Source: CAZMGD01 sp964565705 (GTDB taxonomy: Bacteria > Actinomycetota > Acidimicrobiia > Acidimicrobiales > Ilumatobacteraceae). From it: 33,508 nt of DNA. Made by a program: the position numbers and the translations under genes. The stretch spans positions 1-33,508 of the forward strand of contig CAZMGD010000039.1 of NCBI GenBank assembly GCA_964565705.1, read 5' to 3'. Position 1 is the stretch's first letter. The number at the start of each line of letters is the position of its first letter. The notes beneath the pieces are model-generated. The model saw only the letters and a program-made list of their open reading frames with translations, made no database searches and was not told the DNA's origin. This document shows positions 1 to 7,071 of the stretch, in pieces.

Positions 1-1119
1 GCGCCTGCTGCGGCGCCGGCTGCCGCTGCCCAGCCCCCGGCGCCGCAGCCCGCCTCGTCGCCAGCCGCTCGGCCGCAGTCGCCGGCCGCGGCTCCCGCCG
101 CCGGCCAGCCCGACAACCGGTTGCTTTCGCCGGTCGTGCGCCGGCTGGTCCAGGAGAACGGTCTCGATCCGTCGCAGATCACCGGCACCGGTGTCGGCGG
201 CCGGATCACCCGCGAGGACGTCCTCGATCACCTCGACCAGCGCGCCGCGGCCGGCGCAGCGCCGGCCGCCGCGGCCGAGGCGCCCGCACCCGCCCAGACG
301 CCTGTCGCCGAGACGCCGGTGTCAGCTCCGCAGCCACCGCCCGTCGCGCCCACGCCCACCCCGCCGCCGGCTCCGGCCGCCGCCGTGCCCGCCGTGCGCG
401 TCGGGCCCCGCGACGAGGTGGTCAAGCTGTCCAAGATCCGCCAGCTGACCGGTTCGCACATGGTGATGTCGCGAGCGGTCGCCCCGCAGGCCTTCAGCGT
501 GGTCGAGGTCGACTTCTCCAACGTGGACGTCACCCGCGCCGCGGTGAAGGTCGACTGGAAGGCGACCGAGGGCTTCAGCCTCACCTACCTGCCGTTCGTC
601 GCTCGTGCCGTCGTCGACGCGCTGCAGGAGTTCCCGCACCTCAACGCGAGCGTGAACGGCGACGAGCTCGTCGTGCACAAGTTCGTCGACCTCGGCATCG
701 CCGTCGACCTCGACTACCAGGGGCTCCTCGTACCGGTCGTGCGCAGCGCGGAGGCCAAGCGCCTGCGCTACATCGCCCGTGAGATCGATGATCTGGCCAG
801 CCGGGCCCGGGGCCGCAAGCTGGGACCCGATGAGATCCAGGGCGGCACGTTCACGATCAGCAACAACGGTTCGGCCGGCTCGGTGCTGACGATGCCGATC
901 ATCAACCAGCCGCAGGTGGCGATCCTCTCCACCGATGCGATCAGCCGCAAGCCGGTCGTCGTCGAACTGCCCGGTGGCGGCGAGGGCATCGCCATCCATC
1001 CGGTCGGCAACCTGGCGATGGCGTGGGACCACCGTGCCTTCGACGGCGCCTACGCGGCCAGGTTCCTGCAGAAGCTCAAGTCGATCCTCGAAACCCGCGA
1101 CTGGTCCACGGAACTGTGA
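1..1119 (+). CDS. 2-oxo acid dehydrogenase E2 component (dihydrolipoamide acyltransferase), 5'-truncated
   Basis: The frame is open from base 1, so the N-terminal lipoyl domain(s) lie outside the window and 372 residues are visible. Residues 1-40 are an Ala/Pro-rich linker. Residues 41-80 (LLSPVVRRLVQENGLDPSQI onward) are a peripheral-subunit-binding domain that docks E1/E3. A second Ala/Pro linker leads to the trimer-forming catalytic domain from about residue 135. The acyltransferase motif HRAFDG places the catalytic His at residue 344 and Asp at 348. The enzyme moves an acyl group from lipoyl-lysine to CoA in a pyruvate, 2-oxoglutarate or branched-chain complex; the visible part does not settle which (many actinobacterial homologues are labelled SucB or DlaT). 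The next gene makes and attaches the lipoyl cofactor it needs. Confidence 0.93.
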   Translation, partial: APAAAPAAAAQPPAPQPASSPAARPQSPAAAPAAGQPDNRLLSPVVRRLVQENGLDPSQITGTGVGGRITREDVLDHLDQRAAAGAAPAAAAEAPAPAQTPVAETPVSAPQPPPVAPTPTPPPAPAAAVPAVRVGPRDEVVKLSKIRQLTGSHMVMSRAVAPQAFSVVEVDFSNVDVTRAAVKVDWKATEGFSLTYLPFVARAVVDALQEFPHLNASVNGDELVVHKFVDLGIAVDLDYQGLLVPVVRSAEAKRLRYIAREIDDLASRARGRKLGPDEIQGGTFTISNNGSAGSVLTMPIINQPQVAILSTDAISRKPVVVELPGGGEGIAIHPVGNLAMAWDHRAFDGAYAARFLQKLKSILETRDWSTEL

Positions 1120-1140
1120 CGCACAGCGCCCCCTCCACTC

Positions 1141-1190
1141 GTTCCTGCAGTCGGATCGGTCCCGTTCGGGACCGATCCGACTGCAAGAAC
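1141..1190. terminator. Long hairpin after the E2 gene (hairpin family copy 1)
   Basis: Arms 1141-1163 and 1168-1190 pair over 23 bp with one mismatch; the inner 16 bp are perfect and close on the loop GTTC. It begins 21 nt after the E2 stop and ends 12 nt before the proposed lipBA start. No U-tract follows, so strong intrinsic termination is uncertain; RNA processing or attenuation between E2 and lipBA is equally possible. It is homologous to the hairpin at 2884-2922. Confidence 0.7.
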
Positions 1191-1202
1191 CGGGGGTTGC
1201 GG

Positions 1203-2873
1203 GTGCGGTGGTTGGGGCGGGTGGCCTATCGGGAGGCGCTCGCGCTGCAGCAGGCGCTGTTCGACCACGGCGTCGAGCAACACCTGCTGTTGCAGGAACA
1301 CCCACACGTGTTCACCTACGGCCCGCGTTCGGATCTGTCGGACATCTTCGTCGAGCCGGCGTCGGTCGGCGCCGAGCTCGTCGGCGTCAAGCGCGGTGGC
1401 TTCGTGACCTACCACGGGCCGGGCCAGCTGGTCGGGTACCCGATCGTCAACGTGTCCGAGAAGCTGGGTGCGGCGGCCTACGTGCACAGCGTCGAGCAGC
1501 TGCTGATCGACACGCTCGGCGAGGTGGGAGTGCGCGGTGCCGGACGGTTGGAGGGTGAACCGGGCGTCTGGCTGGATGCCGGCACACGGCCGCGCAAGAT
1601 CGCCGCGATCGGCGTGCGGCTCGCCGGTGGCCGCACGATGCACGGCTTCGCCCTGAACGTCACGACCGACCTGACCTACATGCGCGACTACATGGTGCCG
1701 TGTGGCATCCGCGACAAGCCGGTCACGTCGATCGCCGAGGAAGGCGTCGACGTGACGATGGCGGAGGTCGTCGACGTCGTCGCCCGCCGTGCCACCGAAC
1801 TGTGGGGCGACGGTGTGATGGAGCGGCAGGACGTCGCCTGGAAGCATCAGCCCGACGACCTGTCGGCCTTCAGCCGCGGCGAGGGGCCCGGCGCGGTGGT
1901 TCGCTCGGCGTCCGACCACGGGCTGCCCGGCGCGCGGCCCTCGCCCCGCCCAGTTGCCGAGCCGGTGCGCCTGCTCGGCCGGCTCGCGGCCGCGGGGGTC
2001 TCGGGTGGCCTGGCGATCGGCGAGCGCAAGCCCGAGTGGCTGCGTCCCAAGGTGCACCTCAGCAGCGAGGTGCTCGCGCTCAAGAGGACCCTGCGCGATC
2101 TCGACCTCGTCACCGTGTGCGAGGAGGCCGGCTGCCCGAACCTCAGCGAGTGCTGGTCGGACGGCACGGCGACGATGATGGTGCTCGGCAAGCGCTGCAC
2201 GCGAGCGTGCGGCTTCTGTCTGGTCGACACCCGCAAGCCGCTCGACCCCGACGCCGGCGAACCGTCGCGCATCGCCGAGGCGGTCGAGCGGATGGGCCTC
2301 GCCCACGCGGTGCTGACGATGGTGGCCCGCGACGATCTCGCCGACGGCGGGATGGCCCACGTCGCCGCCTGTGTCGACGCGATCCGGCTGCGGACGCCCG
2401 GGACGCGGGTGGAGGTGCTCGTCAGCGACGGCCACGGCGACCTCGACGCGTTCGAGCCGCTGTTCGCCGCCCGTCCCGACGTGTTCAACCACAACCTCGA
2501 GACCGTCGCCCGCCTGCAGCGAGCGGTGCGTCCCTCCGCTGGGTACGGCCGCAGCCTCGCCGTGCTCGGCGCGGCCCGGGCCGCTGGCCTGGCCACGAAG
2601 TCGGGTCTGATCGTCGGGATGGGCGAGACCGACGACGAGATCGCCGGCGCCCTCGCCGATCTTGCTGGCGTCGGCGTGGGCATCGTGACGATCGGCCAGT
2701 ACCTGCGCCCGACGTCGCACCACCTCCCCGTCGCCCGGTGGGTCACCCCCGCGCAGTTCGACCGCTACGCGGCGGTCGGCCGCGACCTCGGCATCTCCCA
2801 CGTCGAGTCCAGCCCACTCACGCGCAGCAGCTACCACGCCGCAGCAGCGCTGGACGCAGCCGTCGCCCACTGA
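1203..2873 (+). CDS. lipBA: Bifunctional octanoyltransferase-lipoyl synthase fusion (LipB-LipA)
   Basis: One uninterrupted frame of 556 codons encodes both steps of de novo lipoylation. Residues 1-225 are LipB, which moves octanoate from acyl-carrier protein to the target lysine: HGPGQ at 71-75, the conserved Lys in RKIAAIG (132) and the acyl-accepting Cys in VPCGI (167). Residues 225-265 are a linker. Residues 270-556 are LipA, a radical-SAM enzyme inserting two sulfurs: auxiliary-cluster cysteines C306, C311 and C317 (CEEAGCPNLSEC), SAM-cluster CX3CX2C at C332, C336 and C339, and the C-terminal RSSY motif at 541-544. LipB and LipA are usually separate proteins. I chose GTG 1203 because LipB homology starts there and GGGGG lies 6 nt upstream; TTG 1197 is possible. 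Reading further upstream would translate the hairpin. An internal GTG at 1965 could give separate LipA. Confidence 0.92.
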   Translation: MRWLGRVAYREALALQQALFDHGVEQHLLLQEHPHVFTYGPRSDLSDIFVEPASVGAELVGVKRGGFVTYHGPGQLVGYPIVNVSEKLGAAAYVHSVEQLLIDTLGEVGVRGAGRLEGEPGVWLDAGTRPRKIAAIGVRLAGGRTMHGFALNVTTDLTYMRDYMVPCGIRDKPVTSIAEEGVDVTMAEVVDVVARRATELWGDGVMERQDVAWKHQPDDLSAFSRGEGPGAVVRSASDHGLPGARPSPRPVAEPVRLLGRLAAAGVSGGLAIGERKPEWLRPKVHLSSEVLALKRTLRDLDLVTVCEEAGCPNLSECWSDGTATMMVLGKRCTRACGFCLVDTRKPLDPDAGEPSRIAEAVERMGLAHAVLTMVARDDLADGGMAHVAACVDAIRLRTPGTRVEVLVSDGHGDLDAFEPLFAARPDVFNHNLETVARLQRAVRPSAGYGRSLAVLGAARAAGLATKSGLIVGMGETDDEIAGALADLAGVGVGIVTIGQYLRPTSHHLPVARWVTPAQFDRYAAVGRDLGISHVESSPLTRSSYHAAAALDAAVAH

Positions 2874-2883
2874 ACGCGTTCCT

Positions 2884-2922
2884 GCGGTCGAATCGGGCCC
2901 GTGCCGGGCCCGATTCGACCGC
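2884..2922. terminator. Perfect hairpin after lipBA (hairpin family copy 2)
   Basis: Arms 2884-2900 and 2906-2922 pair perfectly over 17 bp around GTGCC, whose outer G and C can add a pair. Homology to the 1141-1190 hairpin starts at 2878, 5 nt after the lipBA stop. It lies between lipBA and the convergent VOC gene, so it could serve as a bidirectional terminator. There is no clear U-tract. Confidence 0.72.
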
Positions 2923-2935
2923 ACGTGCCTGATCC

Positions 2936-3394
2936 TCAGCGGTAGGCACCGCCCCAGGCGGGGCCGCCGGGCACGTACTGGCACATCTCGATCCCCTGGC
3001 CGTCGGGGTCGATGACGAAGAACATGTGCACGCCGAAGACCTCGACCGGCGGGCCCGACACCGGGACACCGCGACGCACCAGCTCGGCGTGCGCAGCGTG
3101 CGCGTCCGGGGTCTCCATCGACAGCACGCGCAGGCCGAGTCCGGACGGGGCGGGGACGTTCGGAATGAAGTTGAACTGCATGAGCTCGACGCGCAGGCCG
3201 CCGATGCGTCCGCCGCATGCCCGGCCGGCAGCGCCGGGGACGTGGGTCAGCTCCTCGAACGCCGCACCCTCCATCCGCTCGTCGAAGATCTGCTCCCACC
3301 CGAACACGTCGCGGTAGAACGCGATCGAACGTTCGATGTCGGACACGCCGATGGACACATGGGAGACGTCGGTGATCGGGATCGGCTCGGTCAT
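2936..3394 (-). CDS. VOC (glyoxalase/bleomycin-resistance) superfamily protein
   Basis: This 152-residue protein has the paired beta-alpha-beta modules of the vicinal-oxygen-chelate fold. The N-terminal module reads DVSHVSIGVSDIERSIAFYR, with His in the usual first metal-ligand position. The second module is around HAAHAELVRRGVPVSGPP and is followed by FFVIDPDGQGIEMCQ, which carries the typical D-P-D-G and a late Glu ligand. Family members include glyoxalase I, methylmalonyl-CoA epimerase and dioxygenases; the sequence alone does not choose a substrate. I prefer ATG 3394 over in-frame GTG 3400 because a -10-like GACGCT sits 6 nt upstream of the ATG. The gene diverges from the acetoacetate decarboxylase-like gene and converges on lipBA. 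Confidence 0.85.
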   Translation of the reverse strand: MTEPIPITDVSHVSIGVSDIERSIAFYRDVFGWEQIFDERMEGAAFEELTHVPGAAGRACGGRIGGLRVELMQFNFIPNVPAPSGLGLRVLSMETPDAHAAHAELVRRGVPVSGPPVEVFGVHMFFVIDPDGQGIEMCQYVPGGPAWGGAYR

Positions 3395-3400
3395 CGCCAC

Positions 3401-3406
3401 AGCGTC
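3401..3406 (-). promoter_or_regulatory. -10-like element for the VOC gene (leaderless)
   Basis: On the minus strand GACGCT lies 6 nt before ATG 3394. It matches the A and last T of the TANNNT pattern seen across the window but not its first T. Confidence 0.4.
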
Positions 3407-3438
3407 GCACGGTTCGGCCCGCCGGGTGTGACCCGTGG

Positions 3439-3444
3439 CACGCT
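3439..3444 (+). promoter_or_regulatory. -10-like element for the acetoacetate decarboxylase-like gene (leaderless)
   Basis: CACGCT sits 6 nt before ATG 3451 with no Shine-Dalgarno between. The first base departs from TANNNT. It is nearly the same hexamer as that of the divergent VOC gene. Confidence 0.42.
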
Positions 3445-3450
3445 GGGTGC

Positions 3451-4212
3451 ATGTCGCACACCATCAAGCCCGGAGAGATCGCTGGCTGGCCGCTGCTGTC
3501 GATCGTGTACCGCACCGATCCCGACAAGATCGCCGACCTCCTGCCCCCCGGCATCGACCCTGGTGCCGAACCGAACGTCCACATCAACGTCTACAACGTG
3601 CCGGTGAAGGGCGAACCGGAGTACGGCGTGTCGACCAAGGTCCTCGCCGCCTACCGGGGCGTGCCGGGCTACTACGGGATCGGCATCGGGATCGACCAGG
3701 AGTCGGCGATCTTCATCAGCCAGGAGCTCAACGGTCAGCCCAAGTTCCCCTGCGCCACGGTGTTCTTCCGCTACGACGACATCGTCGAGGCCCGCTGCAC
3801 CCACGCCGGGTACACGTTCCTCGAGTTCCGCGGGCGCGTCACCGGCGAGGTCGAGCCCTCGGGCGAGTTCGCCGAGCACGACTGGTGGATCAAGAGCTCG
3901 CGTGCCGTCGGCGGCGCGGAGAAGCAGTACGACTTCCCGCCCCATGTCGTCGACGTCTCCTCGGCCGGCACGACCGTCCACGAGGAGGATGTCGACGGCA
4001 CGCTGTTGCTTCGTGACAGCCCGTGGGATCCGTACACCGAGCTGCTGCCGATGCGCGAGCTCCTGTCCAGCCGCCTGGTGACCCGCACGCACTCGCACCG
4101 CGAGATCACCCTCGCCGGCGCGCTCGATCCGATCGCGTTCTGGCCCTACGCCGACACGATCGGCGGCTCGCGCTGGCCCGGCGACCGAGGCGGCCCCCGC
4201 TTCGCGCACTGA
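3451..4212 (+). CDS. Acetoacetate decarboxylase family protein
   Basis: The 253-residue protein matches the acetoacetate decarboxylase (ADC) family in length and layout. The segment SQELNGQPKFPCATVFFRYD resembles the ADC core E-x-x-G-x-P-K that carries the Schiff-base lysine and its pKa-lowering neighbour. True ADC decarboxylates acetoacetate to acetone and CO2; many family members with this motif act on other keto acids or as aldolases/dehydratases, so the substrate is unknown. There is no signal peptide or membrane segment, so it should be cytosolic. It starts at ATG 3451 and appears to be transcribed alone; the next gene has its own -10-like element. Confidence 0.82.
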   Translation: MSHTIKPGEIAGWPLLSIVYRTDPDKIADLLPPGIDPGAEPNVHINVYNVPVKGEPEYGVSTKVLAAYRGVPGYYGIGIGIDQESAIFISQELNGQPKFPCATVFFRYDDIVEARCTHAGYTFLEFRGRVTGEVEPSGEFAEHDWWIKSSRAVGGAEKQYDFPPHVVDVSSAGTTVHEEDVDGTLLLRDSPWDPYTELLPMRELLSSRLVTRTHSHREITLAGALDPIAFWPYADTIGGSRWPGDRGGPRFAH

Positions 4213-4234
4213 CCTCCAGAAATCGTGCTCGGGG

Positions 4235-4240
4235 TAGCGT
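4235..4240 (+). promoter_or_regulatory. -10 element TAGCGT for the M24 peptidase gene (leaderless)
   Basis: TAGCGT lies 7 nt before ATG 4248. No Shine-Dalgarno intervenes, which is the leaderless arrangement. Confidence 0.6.
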
Positions 4241-4247
4241 GCTCGGC

Positions 4248-5354
4248 ATGGCTGAGACATCCGTGTACCTCGATCGGGTGGCCAGGGCCCGGGCGGCGAT
4301 GGCGAGCAGCGGCATCGACGTGCTGCTGCTGTCGGTGGGCGACGACCTGCCGTACGTCACCGGGTACGAGGCGATGCCGCTGGAGCGGTTGACGATGCTG
4401 GTGCTGCCGGCCGACGGCGACGCCACGCTCGTCGTCCCCCGCCTGGAGGCTCCGCGGGTGGAGGCCCGGCCCGGCGTGTTCGACATCCTCGCCTGGGACG
4501 AGACGGAGGATCCGGTGGCGATCGTCGCCGGCCTGGCCAAGGGCGCGGCGACCGCCGGCGTCGGCGACCAGACCTGGGCCCGCTTCCTCGTCGGGCTGTT
4601 GCCGCTGCTCGGCGACACGACCTTCCGTTCGGCATCGGAGGTGATCAGCCCGTTGCGGATGCGCAAGGACGCCGCAGAGATCGCCGCGCTCACCAACGCC
4701 GGCGCCGCAGCCGACCGGGTGGCAGCCCAGCTCCACGCCGGCGAGATCGAGCTGGTGGGTCGCACCGAGGCCCAGGTGTCCGCCGACATCTCCGCCCGAC
4801 TGATCGCCGAGGGCCACGACGAGGTGAACTTCGCGATAGTTGCATCTGCAGCGAACGCGGCGAGCCCGCATCATGACGCCGGCGAGCGCGTCATCCAACG
4901 TGGCGAGATCGTGCTGTGCGACTTCGGTGGCACGATGGCCGGGTACTGCAGCGACATCACCCGCTGCGTGCACCTGGGCGAGCCGCCGGCCGACATCGCC
5001 GCCGCGTACGCAGTGCTGCGCGAGGCGCAGCAGGCATCGGTTGCCGCCGCCGTGGTCGGCACGCCGTGCGAGGAGGTCGACGCGGTCGGCCGCCGGATCA
5101 TCGCCGACGCCGGGTACGGCGACTACTTCATCCACCGCACCGGTCACGGCATCGGGATGGCCGAGCACGAGGATCCCTATATCGTCAGCGGCAACGAGAC
5201 GCCGCTCCAGGCCGGCCACGCATTCAGCATCGAGCCCGGCATCTACCTGGCCGGCCGGTGGGGCATGCGTCTGGAGGACATCGTCGTCGCCACCGACGAG
5301 GGCCCGATGGCCCTCAACCACGCGAATCACGACCTCGTCGTGATCGGCGTCTGA
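4248..5354 (+). CDS. M24 family metallopeptidase (Xaa-Pro aminopeptidase-like)
   Basis: The 368-residue protein has the two-domain layout of prolidases and Xaa-Pro peptidases. An N-terminal creatinase-like domain (about 1-135) includes VLLLSVGDDLPYVTGYEAMP. The C-terminal pita-bread domain shows the dinuclear-metal ligands: two Asp in CDFGGTMAGYCSDITRCVHL, His in HRTGHGIGMAEHEDPYI, and Glu in FSIEPGIYL and RLEDIVV. It probably hydrolyses X-Pro bonds in cytosolic peptides; the exact specificity (dipeptidase or aminopeptidase) cannot be read. ATG 4248 is preferred because -10-like TAGCGT lies 7 nt upstream and M24 homology begins there, although the frame stays open further upstream inside the previous gene. 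It converges on the lipoprotein gene with only 4 nt between stops. Confidence 0.9.
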   Translation: MAETSVYLDRVARARAAMASSGIDVLLLSVGDDLPYVTGYEAMPLERLTMLVLPADGDATLVVPRLEAPRVEARPGVFDILAWDETEDPVAIVAGLAKGAATAGVGDQTWARFLVGLLPLLGDTTFRSASEVISPLRMRKDAAEIAALTNAGAAADRVAAQLHAGEIELVGRTEAQVSADISARLIAEGHDEVNFAIVASAANAASPHHDAGERVIQRGEIVLCDFGGTMAGYCSDITRCVHLGEPPADIAAAYAVLREAQQASVAAAVVGTPCEEVDAVGRRIIADAGYGDYFIHRTGHGIGMAEHEDPYIVSGNETPLQAGHAFSIEPGIYLAGRWGMRLEDIVVATDEGPMALNHANHDLVVIGV

Positions 5355-5358
5355 CGGG

Positions 5359-5997
5359 TCAGACGCCGGACGGCGTGAAGAGGGCCTCGGTGGCGGTCGG
5401 GGCGAGCGAGGTCAACGAGATGTTGACCTCGGCGACGTCTTGCGCCGCCAGCCAGCCGCTGTCGAGTGCGCAGAACTGGTTGAGTCCTCCGGCACTCGTG
5501 AGCCGCACGCAGTCCACCTGCTGATCGGCGACCGTCGCCTCGAACGCCTCCCCGGCGCCGGTGGCGGTCGACGCTTCGCGCCGTAGGCGGTCCGCCGCCG
5601 CCTCCTTGGCAAACGTGTGCAGCACCGCAGTGTTGCTGATCGATGCGTCGTTGAGGCCCGTCTCACACTGGCCGGTCGACACGGTGCACGTCTGCGTGCC
5701 CTGTGGTCCCTGCAGGTAGCGCACGTCGCCGATCGTGATGCTCAGACGGGCGTCGTCGCGCGACACGGTGGCGGGGAACGTCTGGCCCCCGTACTTGTTG
5801 AGGACGTCGTAGGTCGCGGTGAACGCGCCCGCCGCCGGCGACTCCAGGAGCTCGAGCACCTGGTCGACGGCCTCATCGCCGGTCGGGTCGGTGTCGACCT
5901 CGACGAAGCTCGGGCGCTTGCCGGTGAAGCAGCCTCCGAGCAGGACCGTGGCGACGAGCGCGGCGAAGCAGATGGAGAGCGAAGGGCGAGACCGCAC
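5359..5997 (-). CDS. Predicted lipoprotein of unknown function
   Basis: The 212-residue product starts MRSRPSLSICFAALVATVLL and continues GGCFTGKRP. This is a basic start, a hydrophobic core and a lipobox ending at Cys22-24, so it should be lipid-anchored on the outer face of the membrane. The mature part has no family I recognise. It has three further cysteines in the central and C-terminal parts (for example QTCTVSTGQCETG), which could form disulfides. It starts at GTG 5997 with TAGCAT 8 nt upstream, and is divergent from the membrane-protein gene at 6081. The two promoters share about 80 bp. Confidence 0.8.
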   Translation of the reverse strand: MRSRPSLSICFAALVATVLLGGCFTGKRPSFVEVDTDPTGDEAVDQVLELLESPAAGAFTATYDVLNKYGGQTFPATVSRDDARLSITIGDVRYLQGPQGTQTCTVSTGQCETGLNDASISNTAVLHTFAKEAAADRLRREASTATGAGEAFEATVADQQVDCVRLTSAGGLNQFCALDSGWLAAQDVAEVNISLTSLAPTATEALFTPSGV

Positions 5998-6005
5998 GGC
6001 GGGCC

Positions 6006-6011
6006 ATGCTA
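6006..6011 (-). promoter_or_regulatory. -10 element TAGCAT for the lipoprotein gene (leaderless)
   Basis: On the minus strand TAGCAT is 8 nt before GTG 5997, with no ribosome-binding site between. Confidence 0.55.
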
Positions 6012-6066
6012 CGGGGCGACGACCGGCACAGCCCGGTCGCGTTGGGGACGGGAGGCGGTTGCGCCG

Positions 6067-6072
6067 TAGCGT
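6067..6072 (+). promoter_or_regulatory. -10 element TAGCGT for the membrane-protein gene (leaderless)
   Basis: TAGCGT is 8 nt before GTG 6081. The hexamer is identical to that of the M24 peptidase gene. Confidence 0.55.
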
Positions 6073-6080
6073 CGGCCGCT

Positions 6081-6947
6081 GTGATCAGCCTGGACGCCGC
6101 GACGGTGCTGCTGCAGTGGGCAGCCGGCGGCATGTTCTTCGGGTGGTTCACGACCAGGCGCCGCGAGGTCGGCCTCGGCTACGGCTGGATGCTGCGCATC
6201 ACCTACTTCGTGATGGCCGTCGGCGCGCTGTTCGCGGGCATCGCGTTCGGTCCGGTGCCGGTGCGCGAGATCGCGTCCGCGCTCACCGCTGCCGCGATCC
6301 TCGTCGCGCTCGCCGTCTCCGTCGTGCGTCGCAAGGCAGGGGTCAGCGGCCAGCAGGCAGAGCACGATCGGCGCACCGCCAGGGTCGCGGCGATGACCGG
6401 GATCGAGCGCGTCGGCCTATCCGTCGACGAGCCGTCCACGCTGCGCGGCCCGGAGTTCCCGCCCGTGCTGGACCTGATCCCTGCCCTGATCGGCGCGGTC
6501 GGGCTCGTCGCCGCTGGTCTCGATGCCGGCGACAACGAGGTCACCGCAGTGATCCGCACGCTCGTCGGCGCCGCGTTCCTCGGTGGGATCAGCGATGCGA
6601 TGTTGCTCGGGCACTGGTATCTCGTGCAGCCCGGTCTGCCACGGCGGCTCCTCAACGAACTGGTGCAGGCCGTGCTGTGGATCTGGCCGATCGAGGTCCT
6701 CGCGATGCTGCTGCCGACGGGGATGATCTCGGCGCTGAACGGCACGGTCGATGACCAGTGGAACGGCACCCTCAGCTGGTTCTGGCTGGCCTGCGCGATC
6801 ACGACCGGCGTGCTGCTGTTCGTCACGAAGGCGGCGCTCAAGGAGCGCAGCTACTCCGCCGTCATGGCGGCGACGGGCCTGCTCTACCTGGCCATCCTCA
6901 CCGCCTTCGGCACCGACCTCGTCGCCCGCGCCATCCTCGCCGGCTGA
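6081..6947 (+). CDS. Polytopic membrane protein of unknown function
   Basis: The 288-residue protein has about eight hydrophobic segments, for example AATVLLQWAAGGMFFGWF, ITYFVMAVGALFAGIAFG, ALTAAAILVALAVSVV, LIPALIGAVGLVAAGL and IWPIEVLAMLLPTGMI. One soluble loop follows the third segment (about residues 85-125, RRKAGVSGQQAEHDRRTARV onward). It belongs to no family I can name. I chose GTG 6081 because it starts just before the first membrane segment and has TAGCGT 8 nt upstream. The frame remains open upstream but reads into the divergent promoter region. It ends in a repeat-bearing intergenic region before ku. Confidence 0.75.
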   Translation: MISLDAATVLLQWAAGGMFFGWFTTRRREVGLGYGWMLRITYFVMAVGALFAGIAFGPVPVREIASALTAAAILVALAVSVVRRKAGVSGQQAEHDRRTARVAAMTGIERVGLSVDEPSTLRGPEFPPVLDLIPALIGAVGLVAAGLDAGDNEVTAVIRTLVGAAFLGGISDAMLLGHWYLVQPGLPRRLLNELVQAVLWIWPIEVLAMLLPTGMISALNGTVDDQWNGTLSWFWLACAITTGVLLFVTKAALKERSYSAVMAATGLLYLAILTAFGTDLVARAILAG

Positions 6948-6959
6948 CAAGGCCACCGA

Positions 6960-7024
6960 CGCAGACAGCGAGCGCAGCGAGCCGCGATGGCGGGCCCAGG
7001 CGCAGACAGCGAGCGCAGCGAGCC
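6960..7024. repeat. 24-bp direct repeat, two exact copies 41 bp apart
   Basis: Copies at 6960-6983 and 7001-7024 are identical. Each contains AGCGAGC-GC-AGCGAGC, so the heptamer AGCGAGC occurs four times. The repeat lies between the membrane-protein gene and ku. I recall similar AGCGAGCGCAGCGAGC phrases in actinobacterial intergenic DNA; that is not checked here. Confidence 0.7.
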
Positions 7025-7027
7025 ATC

Positions 7028-7037
7028 AAAACGTTTT
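7028..7037. promoter_or_regulatory. Perfect palindrome AAAACGTTTT upstream of ku
   Basis: This 10-bp AT-rich palindrome lies 4 bp after the second 24-bp repeat and 34 bp before the ku start, in otherwise GC-rich DNA. Its position fits an operator for the ku-polymerase pair. A possible -10-like AAACAT at 7058-7063, 8 nt before ATG 7072, is weak. Confidence 0.4.
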
Positions 7038-7071
7038 ACAGAACGTCCGAACTGCGAAAACATGGTGACCT

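Noticed and set aside
121..420. Ala/Pro-rich stretch near the window start as a tandem DNA repeat
   Set aside because: It is the normal flexible linker coding sequence of an E2 protein; there is no fixed repeat period.
1023..1202. Longer N-terminus for the LipB-LipA fusion starting inside the E2 gene
   Set aside because: It would overlap the E2 catalytic region in another frame and translate the hairpin at 1141-1190; LipB homology begins at about 1203.
1050..3587. Very long minus-strand open frame across lipBA, the VOC gene and beyond
   Set aside because: It runs antisense to proteins with clear catalytic motifs, is Arg/His/Asp-rich low-complexity sequence, and is expected in high-GC coding DNA where stops are rare on the opposite strand.
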